DNA of 64,000 nucleotides from Limonium bicolor. Its lineage: Eukaryota > Streptophyta > Magnoliopsida > Caryophyllales > Plumbaginaceae. Below are positions 10,335-23,237 of the stretch, piece by piece. Made by a program: the position numbers and the translations under genes. The notes beneath the pieces are model-generated. The model saw only the letters and a list, made by a program, of their open reading frames with translations. It made no database searches and was not told the DNA's origin. The stretch covers positions 47,054 to 111,053 of the forward strand of contig JAIOTZ010000021.1 of assembly GCA_023374045.1 (NCBI GenBank), read 5' to 3'. The number at the start of each line of letters is the position of its first letter. The stretch's first letter is position 1.

Positions 10335-12932
10335 GGACTGAATTACCGAGCTTAGGAAGTACCGAGTTAGGATTTAAGTATTTGGGTTAAGGGTTGAGTG
10401 ATAGCGTGAGAGATACGCTAGATAGGAACTACCAGTGACTACTGGAAACCGAAGTATCCATCCCACCCTCCACAATCCCTGATATAACTGGGAAACAACG
10501 CCAGAGAGATGAAAGTCACTCTCTTACTCGGGAATACCCGATCTGGCTATTATATACCTTTAGGGTACGGAGGAACCTGTCATACGGTAGATCCCGAAAA
10601 CTGGGAATCCGGAGACGGTCTCCATCTGATAATGTTAACCGCTTCCATAGCGACGAATGAAGGATTTGTAATTGGAGAATAGAATTTCCAGCAACCTGGG
10701 TCGACATGCCGAGCAGTCGAGATAACCAGCTTGCAACGCACCAACCGTGCAAACAGGCAAGAAATGGATTAAAGAAAACCCGAGACAAGTGTCTACGGGC
10801 ACGCAAATGATGATAATACACAACGGTATACCAAACGACACGGGAACTACAACGTAGTGCCCAAACAAGAGACAAGTCTCGTAGTAACCACGACAAGTGC
10901 GTGGAACGGGCTACTATAAAGGGAATACAATACTAGGATAAAGGGTCTCCCAGAATGGGAAAACCCTAGTTGATGACCGTCATATGAAGACAGTAGGATC
11001 AGTGAGGGCCAAACAGGCCACTGATGACAGTATGGGTAAAAACAATACCACAACCCGGTATGTGTTAAACTGATAGCCAGTTAGCATGGCGCACTTGCCA
11101 TAGCAAGTGCTGCTATAAAACAGGGCTGTTCGGAGAAATTTATAACCACTACAAAGTACTTAGTAAAGTACCCATAAAGTTAAACGAGGACCACTATGAC
11201 CATGGAAGGGCTTAATAGCCTAACCTCTGTGATTGTAAGTACACCAGTCAGCAAGAAGCTAGACTTGGTTAAGGTAAGAAGATGTGTGTGGAAACCATGA
11301 AAATTTTTCTTTCAACCAAATTTTCACAAACCCTTTTCTTTTCAAAACAGATTTTCTTTCAAACCAACACTTCTTTCCAACCTTTTTAAAACCAAATCAG
11401 TAAAACCAAGATGCAGTGACAAGGATACAACAATGGATAAACTTTCCCTCGATTAAGTTCGGGAAGCAAGGGATATGAATATTGTCACGGGACCAATATA
11501 AGGAGTTGACAACAGAATACTTCACCTAGGCGTGTGACGGACACTACAAGTGTACCAACTGTGTTGTGGGACGACCGCACTCCGATAGGAGCATGTGGGC
11601 CTGACAGACCTACTTATGGGTTAGTTGGGTAAGTAGCAATGTATCAAAAAGATACCCCATATATGTATAAGAGTAGAGTCCGAACAAAACGGGAAAGGGA
11701 AGTAGTCGACTGTCTACGGTCAGCAGTATAAATCAAACGAGAGCTAAGGATTACAAGGAATAGTTGAAGTTAAGGAATTCAGTTAAGTTAGCAAGACTAA
11801 AGGGATAGTGAACTCCTTTTCAAGGAAATGTTCAAGAGTTAGGAAGTGCGAAGTGCACAAACTGTTATGTAAAAGACACCACATATGTCTTAAGGATCTT
11901 AGGGATAAACATTATAGCTGGAACGGTTGACCCAGCTTGTACATGGCAAGAAAATGCCTAATGTGGACACAAATGTGCAATGAACGGGATGAAATCCCAG
12001 AATAAGTACCTACACTACCAGAAATGTTGATCTTCACAAAAGGAGATAATAAGCCATTTAAGAACGCGAAAGGCGTGGCTATGGAATGTACCAATAAGTG
12101 TGAGCCAAATGTAATGGCATAACTTAACAACACCCAGGAGGAAACCCTTAAAGGGTGTTGCATCAGCAATTGTTGCACGAAAATAACGGACAGAAACATA
12201 AGGGTTGAAACTAAACACCAGTTTAGACATAAATTGTCAGGAGACGGATGACAAACCTAAGGGGCATCCCATGAAAGGAAACGTGATGCAACAACCTTGT
12301 AATATGTACAGAAGTACCTGTGTGTGGACAGCCTATAATGAGCCCAGCTCAAGGCAAAATAAGGCTTATAATCCAAAAGCAGGATTATATTTATAAATTC
12401 AATTGATGTAGAAGAAGTTGTGTTGTATAAGTGAATAGAGTGGTAAACGAAACCACTGCATTAAGAGTGGGATACCTCTCAACATTGTGACACCGCAGGA
12501 GCGGTAGTCATGGGATCAAGTTCAAGAAATATGTTAAGGATGGATGACGTATTAGTGAAAGGGAGCATTAACTTAGTACTATGTGTGTATAAAGTGAAGC
12601 ACTTGGTAGATAGTGCCGGCTTGTGACTCGAATGATCGATGCTCAAGGAGCATTCGGTAGTCACCAAATGAGGGATGAACCATAATGTGAATAATGTAAA
12701 TTTATTGTGTGGAAGTTGAGGTGACAGTAGACGATATAAGTTGATGTTATACAGGGAGTAAGAGCACGGTGCGCAACAAGCGACCGTTGTTAAATGTGTT
12801 AAACGATAAGTAAGTGGAGATGCAAGATGAGTGATGTTAAACAAATGAGCAATAAGCCAGTGGTAGGTATTGTGTGATGAGGAACTCAGTGTGAATTCCA
12901 TGGCGAATCGCATAAGGGATTTACTGTCGAGA

Positions 12933-12975
12933 GTTTACGCCTCTGCACTCGTATGACTGAGTGTTTTGGTATTGC
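12933..12975 (+). other. Copy of the block shared with the E1 LTR
   Basis: Complement of the 43-44-bp block described at 4423-4466, here inside the E2 internal region (gtttacgcctctgcactcgt, then atgactgagtgttttgg). Confidence 0.75.
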
Positions 12976-13638
12976 TCTTGCGCAGTAATGTAATGATCGA
13001 ATGAGATAGCTAGGAATTGGAAACATGTTGATTGTGGACAAATAATGTTATAATGGCCGATGCATAGGAAATGCAAGACACACCAATGAAAGAGTACTTG
13101 TACAAAATCAAATGTGGTGACATGATTAACAGTAAGTGACTACAGTAGCACTAACTGCCAAATATCGGTATGGAATATACCCCAAATGTGGAATGGAAAT
13201 AGCTGAGAGAGCACTACACACTAGGTAGTAGCTCAATCTCAACCGACAATAAGCGGAAGGGAACAAGTCAATCATTGTGAAATACATAACTGTATACACC
13301 GTAAATGGTTATGGAAGTGGATAGAAAGTTTATAACTCGCCGAATTCGCTAACGGTAAAAGATACCGTGCGTCGGTTGAGAAACCATTGTTACCAAGATG
13401 AAGGTGATAATTGGGGATGTACAATACAGTAAGAATAACAAATGGAGCAATTAAGCTCTACAGTTTGAGTTTCGCAGCAGAAACTAGTGAGCCAGTGATT
13501 CAAGTGTTGAATGTACATGGTGAACATGAGTGAATGGCTAATTGTAATGCCTAAAAGCCTCACAGGCCAGGACCGAAACCGGTTATGAGTTATAACTCCA
13601 ATACGAATTCTTGGTTTAGGGACTAAACCGCTAATATG

Positions 13639-13692
13639 GTTAAGATCCTCTAATCAGAATCCATTGTGTAATAGACCGCGTGGAAGTTAAAA
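13639..13692 (+). pseudogene. Fossil of the Ty3 pol C-terminus (chromodomain-like tail) in E2
   Basis: Eighteen codons read VKIL*SESIV**TAWKLK. They align without gaps to the E5 pol tail VKVLWSNQDVEEATWELE (about 34357-34410). In both elements this lies just upstream of the hairpin-PPT module (13734 and 34463). About 35 of 59 aligned bases match by eye. The three stops also occur in both E7 copies (45209-45262 and 54644-54697), so they predate the spread of the family. The match is short, but the co-linear position supports it. Confidence 0.65.
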
Positions 13693-13733
13693 CACTTCAC
13701 GACGGCAGAGCATTTAAGCAATGTTTAGTGATT

Positions 13734-13770
13734 GATTACGTGGCGTAATCCCTTTTAAGGGGGGTAGAGC
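13734..13770 (+). other. E2 internal hairpin plus PPT-like tract
   Basis: GATTACG-TGG-CGTAATC (13734-13750) is followed by CCTTTTAAGGGGGG (13751 on). E5 has GGGTACG-AGG-CGTACCC at the same place, so two base pairs differ on both arms. Confidence 0.65.
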
Positions 13771-14744
13771 GCAAAACCACTTGGTGTATATTACCGTACA
13801 AGTGTACGTAGTGTATGTGACTCATATTGTGCATAGCACAAAATTATTGTTTGTTTTGATGATTGGTGTGTGTGTTACGTAAACATACACATTCATTCAT
13901 GTTTAATTGTGGTAATTGCGCACAGAGGATGCGAATACCATTGGTGTGTGTGTTGTTAACAATTGTGTGTGATAGTACAAGTGTGGGGAGTAGAGAAACT
14001 CCCGGGGGAATAAAAGCCCCGACAGTGTATAAATGTAAAACCAGGGTGTTGTATTTTGATAAAATATATGTGTATATATATATATATTTTATAGTGATGC
14101 ATGAAAGGGCATGATACCGACATAGAACCTAGTGAGAATAAGATTCCCTAGGCAACATGATTAAAGTGAATGGAGGTAACTGATAGACGAGAGTTCTATC
14201 CTTTGGAGATGTTGTGATCATGACTAGAATGATTCAAAAGATAGAAAATTGGAAATGAGTGACTTACTTGATGCTTGAAAATGAAGTGGGAGGTGGAACT
14301 TGATTTGCATGTGATCAAGGGAAGCCGAACACAAATTGGGGTGGAAGGATAGTTCAACACTGATGCTGATCACATCAGGGTTGGATAATTCTTGAAACTC
14401 CCTATAAGTGGTCACGAATAACCACGCTAAGAGAAGAAGCAAAGAGCTTAAGTTGGACTTGGAGTTGTGTGTGTTTTCAAAAGGATTTTAAATGGGTATT
14501 TATAAAACGTTGATGGATACTTTACGTAATTAAAGTTCTCTTACTTAACCTCACAAGGAAATTTTAAACTTATGTGATTGTTTTAATCTCCTAAAGGCAC
14601 GGGGACGGAAGGTGTCCATCGCGACCGTGTTCTACGGGATCACAGGGTATATCAAGGATATTTTTGATTGCTATACATGCTCTGAAATGTTGTGTGGTAT
14701 GTGTAACGAATGATGTTTTGACTTGGATTCCTAAAGTGTATACT

Positions 14745-14985
14745 ATCAAGGCCTATGAGTCTAAATGTGTGGTGTTAAATAGACCTACGTGTCTAAAGAC
14801 TGTTATGTTATGGGACCTATGTGTCCAAATGTGTGTAATTACCCAAGACCAGTGAGTCCAAGGGGTTGTTATGTATGTGTAAATGTTGTTAAGATACCCG
14901 GACCATAGAGTCCGAGGTTATCATTTGGATATGTTATGTTATGTGTGGATGTGAATGTGTTGCCCGGACCATCAAGTCCGAGGTT
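14745..14985 (+). repeat. Ladder of six short GGACC-N-GTCC hairpins in E2
   Basis: Six spaced short inverted repeats read GCCTATGAGTC, AGACCTACGTGTCT, GGACCTATGTGTCC, AGACCAGTGAGTCC, GGACCATAGAGTCC and GGACCATCAAGTCC. Some stems change on both arms (GGAC/GTCC against AGAC/GTCT). Equivalent ladders are at 43917-44165 and 53341-53590 in E7. Confidence 0.75.
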
Positions 14986-15066
14986 GTGATGTAAAGTGTG
15001 TTTGGTTATAGAAGTTTATTTGCAAGTGATTCCTGTGTTCAAATTGAATGATATGTGAAAAGTGTG

Positions 15067-15103
15067 AACTTCGAGGACGAAGCTCTTTTAAGGGGGGGTA
15101 GAT
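15067..15103 (+). other. E2 3' PPT with upstream hairpin
   Basis: AACTTCG-AGGA-CGAAGCT (15067-15084) is followed by CTTTTAAGGGGGGGTAGAT and the LTR. It marks the plus-strand primer and fixes the 3' LTR boundary. Confidence 0.9.
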
Positions 15104-18100
15104 TGAAATACCCCAAACCTTGATATGTGGTTTAAATATCAAATTATGGTATGTAAAGGCTAAAAAGTGCCTTAGTAACATCAGTGAACAATTTAAACCA
15201 TAATAAATGCAATAAAGCGTTAAGACACAGTTTGAGCAAAAACATGCTCTAAGCTATGAGTGAACTTGGTTAGGACCCAAAGAGCCTACCAAGACTTGAT
15301 AACATTTAATTATGATTTAATGAGGCTAAATAAGTCCTTAGGAAACTTTGGTAGACAATGAAACCAAACAAAACACAAGGTAATACCTTAAAGTGAATAT
15401 GAGCAAAAATGTGCTCTAAGCTTGGGATGAATGTGTATAAAGACCTAATGGTCACACCTATACCTTATTTATATGTTAATGAACATATTAAATCAATTAC
15501 TAAAGAAAACCAAGCTTGAAAACAAGTTAAAACACAAAATGTGCTTTAAGGAGTCTTAAAGCACGTTTTTGAAAAATTGTCTTGTAAATGAGTTTTGAAT
15601 GGCTAAATGTCCATCATTACTTTAATTAACATGTGTACTATATAGTATCACATTTGGGTGGCCATATTAGTGGGAAATCAAAATTTCACTTCTATGTGCC
15701 TTGTTATAGGTGAATAGTGATTTTTATAATAGTTTGTAACATATAATGTTATAAGTAATTAAATGGTCAACAAAGACCATTATACCCTCCTAGGCATATG
15801 GGGGCCGGTTTTTCAGGTGTGAGTCACCAACATGTAAAAGAAATCAAATAAGTAAACTTAAGCTTAAAGTAAAGTACTATTTGCTTTAACTTACAAATAT
15901 CTTCAAAGTAACTTCTATCTTCATTCTCCCTTCCTTTCCTTCATTTCCCACGGTTCCAAACACCACCACCAACCTCTCTTCTTCATTCTCTCTCGGTAAT
16001 AATACCACTACCTCCATGAGAACTCAAGCTTTGAACTCTGTCAAATCTTGCTCTCTTGACCAAATCAAAAACAAACACCACCATTCTCTTAGTTAGCCAA
16101 GCTCTACAATCTTGTCTCTTCAAAACTTCAAAACCTCCATTTCGGTGCCAAGAGAAACCACCATGGGAGGAGCTTGAGCTCATCTTTTCACATATTCTTG
16201 TTCTCCTTTGCTTCAAGGTAAGGAAACTCAAAAGAAATCCATGTTTCCTCCATGTTTTGTTGTTGTCCGAAAATTCACCATTAATGGAGCTCTTATATTG
16301 CTTGTTCTAGCTTCATTTGAATCTTCCAAGGACTAGGAGGAGTCCTCTCTTGATACTTGTTCAAGTTCTCTTCCAATTCCAAGGTAAAACAATTACCTTA
16401 ATGTGTTAAAACAATATGTGTAACTAGGGTTTACAATGAGATGAAGCATAATGCTTGAATACTCATTATGTTGTTTGTATAATGTTTAGAAGTTGACAAA
16501 CAACCAAACACCCCACCGGTTTACAAGGAACCAAGAAAGAATTTGTGAGGAAAAAGAGGTAAACAAACTATCTCAATGTAGTTTAAATGCCTTAGGAAAA
16601 TGAGCTTGATTTGCTTGATAAAATACCTAAGGAGCCAATGGTGAGTGACCTAGTAAAGTATTCTCAAGGAGACTAGTAAAAGAACATATGTTTTGGTGTA
16701 TGTATTTGCAGGTCAAAGGCATTAATATGTGGGAAATTCAGTGTTTAAGGTTATGCAATTTAAGGGCCTAAGAGCCATGTTATTTAAGGGCCTAAGTGCC
16801 AAGCAATTTAAGTTATGCACTATATTGTGATGTAGTGCTTAATGTGTGAAGTTTGTGTATAAAGTGTGTTGATGGATTTTAGGTGTTCTTGCATGAAATA
16901 AGGTAAAAACCTAAGTGTTTGGATGTGAGTAAATACAAGAGAAGCTATGGCCAAATTTGGAGAAATGTGTGAGAAGTTCTAAGTGTTTTAAGGAAGTTTT
17001 GGTGAACTAGGAAGTGTTAAAGGTGAATGAATGTTTACTTGAGAAGAAACACATGTGTTAAGGTGATTTAGAGCTGATGTAAGGATTTAGGTGTTGTCTT
17101 TGAAGTTCTAGGAATTCAATGTGTGTTTTGGTGAATGTATTAAAGTCTTGGAGGAGTGTTAAAGGTTTAGGTATGATGTGAAAAAGGAGATTTAATTAGT
17201 AAGAAAAGAAGTTGAGGGATGATGATAAGGTGTAGAGGATACACCTTGGTATTTTGGTCATTATAGGTGAAATGCCACCTAGAAATCATAAGGAGAAAAC
17301 ATTGTAAGTGTTAGGAATTTTGTGGGGATATAAGTAAAGGTTTAAGGAATTAGGAAAAATAATTTTGTGAGTGTTTAAGAATATCTTAAGGGTGTGTTTG
17401 AAGTGCCAAATGATGTTAGAACACATTAAGAGGCCTTAGGAGAAGTTTGGTGAAGATTTGACAAAGTTTGGGTAAGTTTAAGTTTAGGAGGCGACCGACC
17501 CAGGGGCCGACCCAGTTTGTGGGTCGGTCGAGCCTCTGTAAAATGTTAAGAATATGTTCGTGGTAATGGACCGACCCAGAAGGTTGGGTCGGACATGGGT
17601 CGGTCGGTCAAGTTTCAAAGGGGGAAAATGTTCGCACATGGACCGACCCAGAATGGTGGGTCGGACGTGGGTCGGACGGGCATGTAATAAGGAAGTAAAA
17701 AGGGTTCTGTAATGGACCGACCCAGATGTGGGTCGGTCGGTGGGTCGGTCGGACCAAAGATGTTGATTAAGGTTGTGAAATGATATGAGATGATGGGGAT
17801 GGTAGGTAATGATGTTATAAGGATGTTAAGGACATGTTAGGTGAGTTTAATGACAATAAGGGGGTGAAAGGTTGTAATTAAATGTGAAAGTAAAACAAGT
17901 TAAAATGTAAAGTTATTTAACCAAGTTAACGGGGAAAAGTTATAAGCGTTAGACTTTAAACAAACATGTTACCCCAATGTAATAAAAACACATGTGATGT
18001 TAACAGTGGTTCGAGAATTACTCGAGGAACATAAATGGACAGGATAAGTGGACTCCGGTGACAGGTATGGTTTTCTTGCAACCTGTGTCCTAACGGATTA

Positions 18101-19720
18101 CACCGGCTTGTATGCCAATGTGTTTTTCTGTATGTTTGCCACGTTATGATATAAATCATGAAACGAGTTTACAGTCGTTATGGCTATTGTATGTTTACGT
18201 GCCGATACCGGTAACCTCTAATGCGCTTGAAGGGCTAGTTAACCACTATTAGGTAAACGTAAGAGAACGGTATCCGGTAATAACGTTTCCGACTTAAGGA
18301 ACGTTCTAACCACGGCTATGCATGAGTTGGTTATGTGATGTTGTGCGTGATGTTTGTATGTGAATGTATGACTCTCTCCTCCCTGTGTGCTTAACTCGGT
18401 TATGATACCGTATGGTGTGTGGTTGTGGTAGGCTCCGTAATGGATCTCTAACTACTTTTTTTTATATAAGAGTCTATGGGCTAATGGGGGGTGAGGAGTC
18501 TGGATTGTTTCCGGCCGCGTGTGTGATGTGGGGGTCGTTATCATGTCCAGTTCGGCTCCCTGGTGTATGTTTAGGTGGTATTCTATTTGGTTTCAACCTT
18601 CCCTTAGCTTATCCAAAGCTAGTTACTGACTCACGTCGGGCCATAGGGGCATACTGTGTTGTTTGGTGTGCTTGGGATCACTATATCCGACACACCTTGG
18701 GTTTAAGTCAACCGTTCAAATAACAGGATGGTGATGAGGTAATTAACGAGCTTGGTATGAGTTTGGCAACAATCTCTATGCTCATGGTATGGACTAACTA
18801 TGATGGAAGGTTCCTTGTGAGAACCGAATTTATGATGTTATGTAATGTTATGGTGCTATGCAAATTCCCTGCTATGCTAAGGTATTTATATATACATATC
18901 GGATGTTTAGAATGATGTGAGGTTTACATGTGTATGTAGAAACAGAAAGGTTGTTATGTTTGTCATAAGGAATGAGATATGTTGTATGTTATGGAATGTG
19001 TGGATCATGGAAAGAATCCCAGTTTGTGACAAGAGGCGTTTAAGGAAAACCCGATTGATGGGTACACGTCGTTCGTTAAGGAAGTAGCTCCGTTTAGAGG
19101 GAGAGCCACTCTAGGGTTTAAGGAATTATTGGATGGTTGGTTAAAGGTGGATGTTTTGGTTATAGGTTGAGCCCATTGAGGCGAATTATTATATGTGTGT
19201 ATGTTATGGTTAGTGTGCATGATTTAAATATAATCAACTGCATGCTAAGACGACAATTAGTCGTGCGTGGCCCGGTAGCATGCGGGCTGCGGGATTACCA
19301 TACCAGCAAAGGTGCTGAGCCCCTTGGGGCCACCCCTTTCTCTTCTCTTTCCTCTTCAGGTACAGAAGTGCTGGAAGCCGTTCGAGAGTAGGACGGGTAG
19401 TCGTTGTACATGGGTAAACTTTTAAGTGTATGTATACAGTAGGTGTAGTAAGACCGAAATTGTTATCGGCAGCAGTTTGTAAATACTCGGTACAGTGGGA
19501 ATGTATGTATATAATAAATGTTGAATTGGGATGAGGAACGTATTGTGTAGTTGCTCGGGAATCTAGTCCATCAGACCGATATAATTGTGTACGTATTGTA
19601 TTAGCCTTGTTAGCCACGTGGGGGTGGTAACGGCGTGTAACACCATTGGATTAAGTAATGTGATGAGTTGAATTTCCGCTGCCGTTTTGTTATGTGGTTG
19701 TTGTTGGATGGGGTGTTACA
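15104..19720 (+). mobile_element. E2 3' LTR (4.6 kb)
   Basis: Runs from TGAAATACCCC to GGTGTTACA and is collinear with 5719-10302. The differences I compared are largely one- or two-base indels, for example GGCTAAAAGTG against GGCTAAAAAGTG, with some substitutions. It carries the four-unit array at 17491-17755. LTR similarity implies either recent insertion or consensus error added to a recent insertion. Confidence 0.92.
17491..17755 (+). repeat. Four-unit GGGTCGG hairpin array in E2 3' LTR
   Basis: Same four GACCGACCCA units as at 8094-8360 with small indels in stems and spacers. Unit number and order are unchanged. Confidence 0.9.
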
Positions 19721-19725
19721 ATTTA
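19721..19725. repeat. Right target-site duplication of E2 (ATTTA)
   Basis: Perfect match to 5714-5718, directly after TGTTACA. Confidence 0.9.
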
Positions 19726-22700
19726 GGATGGACCATATATCTACATAGAGTAAAATTTATCAAAGAATCAAATTCTGGTTCGTAAGTGAATTGTTAATTA
19801 TTTCATAAGATAATCTATTATGAAAATTCTCATATTTTATATTCAAATAAACATTCATTAATTTCCCATTACCGTAAAGCATATCAATATAATATCTTAT
19901 GTAACTTAGTTTTATCTAATAAAGGTTCAAAGGTTTTAAGTATCAAATTCCCATCTATAAACCCTCCTATAAATTCCCACCACTAAATACCTCACTTAAC
20001 TGTAAACTCACATTCTGAATATTGGTAATAAATGTATTTTATATGGCTTATCTAATTCTAATAAACTTAAGGATAATTATTTAGATAAATTCCCAAATCA
20101 TCGTTTAATATAGATTATATACAATCCTTTTTAATGATCCTATCTTAAAACATTAAGTTATATTTCACTACCATAAATGTTAAGAAATGATTAAATCTAG
20201 ACTTACTAATCCACCTCACATTTAGATGTAAATGTATTTTACTTATTTATTATGGTTTATATATTAAGATATTTAGATGCAATCATACTACATTTGTTTA
20301 TCATTAATTATAGAATAAGATCTATTTGTGCAACATTTTATGTAATCTAATCACAATTTTTCCTAAGTTTTAACTTATTAATTACTAATCCAATTTTAGA
20401 TTTACATCCTGGTTACTGACAAATAATACTATACATGTATTTTAATATGGTTATATATAACCTTAGAAACTCAAAGGAAATTCTTAAGCCTAATACATAA
20501 ATATAATCTAATACCACCTCATATAATATTCTGCCATTAGTATTATGTAGAGGTTAGTTTAACTTATAATTCCTTCGTATTATATTTCCTATAAGGTAAA
20601 TAATTATTTATATATATATTTATATATACTAGGATTTGTTCAAAACTATTTATGTAATTTATTGTATTTAATTAGGTTTAAAACTTTTAGGCATAACTAC
20701 AACCGATATACGGTTTATAAAAATAATGTGTTTCCCTTAATATATATAAGTATACCTGTATTAGAATCTAATTAAGACATTCCCTATGTAACTTATTATA
20801 TTTAAACTATCTTATTACTAACTGCATTCCATGTATGTTCTATAAAGTATTTCCTTTAACTATATCTTAGGATACTAGCTCTTATAAATTTAGTTATTAT
20901 AAGTGTTAATTTATTGTTCCTTGCTTTACTCTAAGTTACTACTTTTATTCCCTTTTATATATATGTAATATTAATATTCCCTAGTTTTAATTAAAACTAT
21001 TAACTCCCATACAATATAATAACCAAAACGTAAGATAATTAAATCCTTGATTTACATAAGTTTCTACTTAAATAAGTATATATACATATATGTAAATAAT
21101 TTCACTTCTCTTAAAATCTAATACCAAAACATTTATAAACTTACTGTTATAAAATGTTAATTAGTTTCCCTATTTTCCCCAGCTTAAAAGTTAATTAACA
21201 AACCATACCTAACTTTTGGTTACATTAAAAACCTTATATTATAGGTTATTCTGTGTGAAAACTCATAAACACAATTTTTAAAAACCTTTACCATTGCCCA
21301 AAATTCCCAAATTTAATATACAGTAACTATAACATTTTAGACATATTATAAAATTTTTATTTCATAAAAATATCTTTTTAATTTAGCCAAATAATTCCAG
21401 AAAACCCGTAACTTGCAAAAATCATAACTTATGATTAAAAAACTCCAAAACCATAATAATTTACCTCAAAATAAACTAGATTAAATAAGGAATCTATGGT
21501 TAAAATTTCAAGTCAAAATACCTTCGGGAAGGCCATTAAATAAAATCAACAAGTTAGAGCTATTTATTGAATTTTAAATAAATTATAACCATTCTTATTT
21601 AACCAGATCTAATCTCGACCGTCCAAAACTTTTAAAACGAAATCAACGGCCCCTGAACGCCGTGTTCTTCAGCGATTCCAGAAACTATATCGAGTACTAA
21701 ATCTCGTTTTTCTCCAAATCTACAGAACGAAATCGAGTGATTCTTGTTTATATGGATTCGAATCGAATTTCGGTTCTATTGATACCGGTTTCCCCAATTA
21801 TAATGCAGTATACATCAAGTTTCGAATTCGATTCGAAGGTTAGGGTTTATTTGGTACATAATTCAATTCGAATGCAATTCATACAAATTCTCCTAACCTA
21901 ACTCGTAATTGACTAAATTGGAACATGGGTTAGATCGGAAACATGACTACGAACAGCAATATCGGAGCAATTTGATCGGAGACTCACTGGATTGTGCGAA
22001 TTGTGTGAATTCAGATTCGGAAAACTGGAAAAAATATGAACTTTGAGCAGTTCGTGGTGCCAACTTCGAAGATCTAAACTAGCAGTACAAAACGAGTTAG
22101 GCTATGAGTAAGGTCTCATTGGAAAGAGCAAATTAGATCTACGTATGATAGCAAGAACTAAACCTAACTCGCACCATACAGAAAGATATTGAAGTCGCAA
22201 ATCACGAGTTTACCTCTCTGTTTCGGTATGATTTTATGTGCTAGTGAAACCGAAACTTTAGACGCCTTACTCTTCCAATCGGTTGAGAATTAGCTTAGAC
22301 CATAAACACAAAAGTTTTAGAGGAATTAGAGCTCTTCAAAACGAGCTAAAGAACATGGAATTTGGATGAGTAACGAAGAAGTTATGGCTGATCGAATTTA
22401 CCTAATTCGAAGAAGAGAAAACTGGAATTGCAGTGTTCAGTTTTTGCAGGGTGGCTACTTTGACTCGATTTTCCGGTTTATTCAGAATGAGTTAGGGTTT
22501 GTATGAGTTATAGTTGTTTAGAGGGAATGTAGGAGAAGACAACAAAGAAGACGGCATTGAAAAATATGGAGAGATGAATGAGATATAGCCGTCCAAAGTT
22601 AGGGCAAAGTATTGAATTCTGTTATTGAAATTCAGGGAATCCAGAATCGTTCAAGTCCTGGCGCCTGTGAGCTTGACACGTGGCAACTTTCAAATTTTTG

Positions 22701-23237
22701 ATTCAAAACTTCAATCTAGCATAACTTTGGCTAGGATGATCCGTTTTTGACGTTCTTTTTATCGATCTTCATGGTTTTCCATAACCTATTTATTGGTATA
22801 GTTTCATGGCCTGGTTTGACCATTCTCAAAAAGTCAACTCTAGCAAGGCTTAATAACCTTTAAGGTTTCTAGAATTTTATATGACTTTTATGTTTCAAAA
22901 CAATGTCCCATATTTCTAAAATCTTTATAATATAATTGAAGTGTCTAGGAATTTTTCCAAGATTTATTGACTTATAAATCGTGTATTAAATCATAATACT
23001 ATATAATAATATATAATAATTAAATAGTTAATTGTATTCTTTAGAGTTCAATAGGAGGAACCCCCTAAAATAATTTCCATAATTCCATATAATATTAATA
23101 CTCATAATTCCATACAATAATTTAAATTCATAATTCCTTATACTAATTTAACATTCATAATTCCATATAATAATTTAATACTTAATAGTATTATTAAAGA
23201 TTTAATAAAAGAAATCCATTAATTTAGGGGTATTTCA
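19726..23237 (-). mobile_element. E1 5' LTR, second part
   Basis: Very AT-rich sequence resumes after E2 and ends at GGGGTATTTCA (23237), the complement of an LTR start. The last 1058 bp match the E1 3' LTR at 1-1063. Nothing coding was seen. Bases 21590-22170 are less AT-rich but still repeat DNA. Confidence 0.75.

Larger units (their letters stand above)
10303..15103 (+). mobile_element. E2 internal region (4.8 kb, LARD-like, no intact gag-pol)
   Basis: Bounded by the PBS (10308-10319) and the 3' PPT (15085-15103). No sense-strand frame exceeds about 85 codons, and none is conserved with the two E7 internal regions: a 63-codon frame at 12205-12396 is broken in E7 by an in-frame stop. The first 500 bp are homologous to E4 (24474-24999). 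Near the 3' end a fossil of the pol C-terminus can be read at 13639-13692, followed by the internal hairpin-PPT module and a ladder of six short hairpins. Because E7 carries the same non-coding sequence and the same stops, the element apparently spread while already defective, using proteins from another element. Confidence 0.85.

Noticed and set aside
10516..10896. 126-codon minus-strand frame in E2
   Set aside because: Not conserved as a frame in E7 or E4 and has no known motif.
19726..22170. Possible host intergenic DNA between E2 and the E1 LTR end
   Set aside because: Better explained as the interrupted 5' LTR of E1, since E2 has a perfect target duplication and the far end matches the other E1 LTR.
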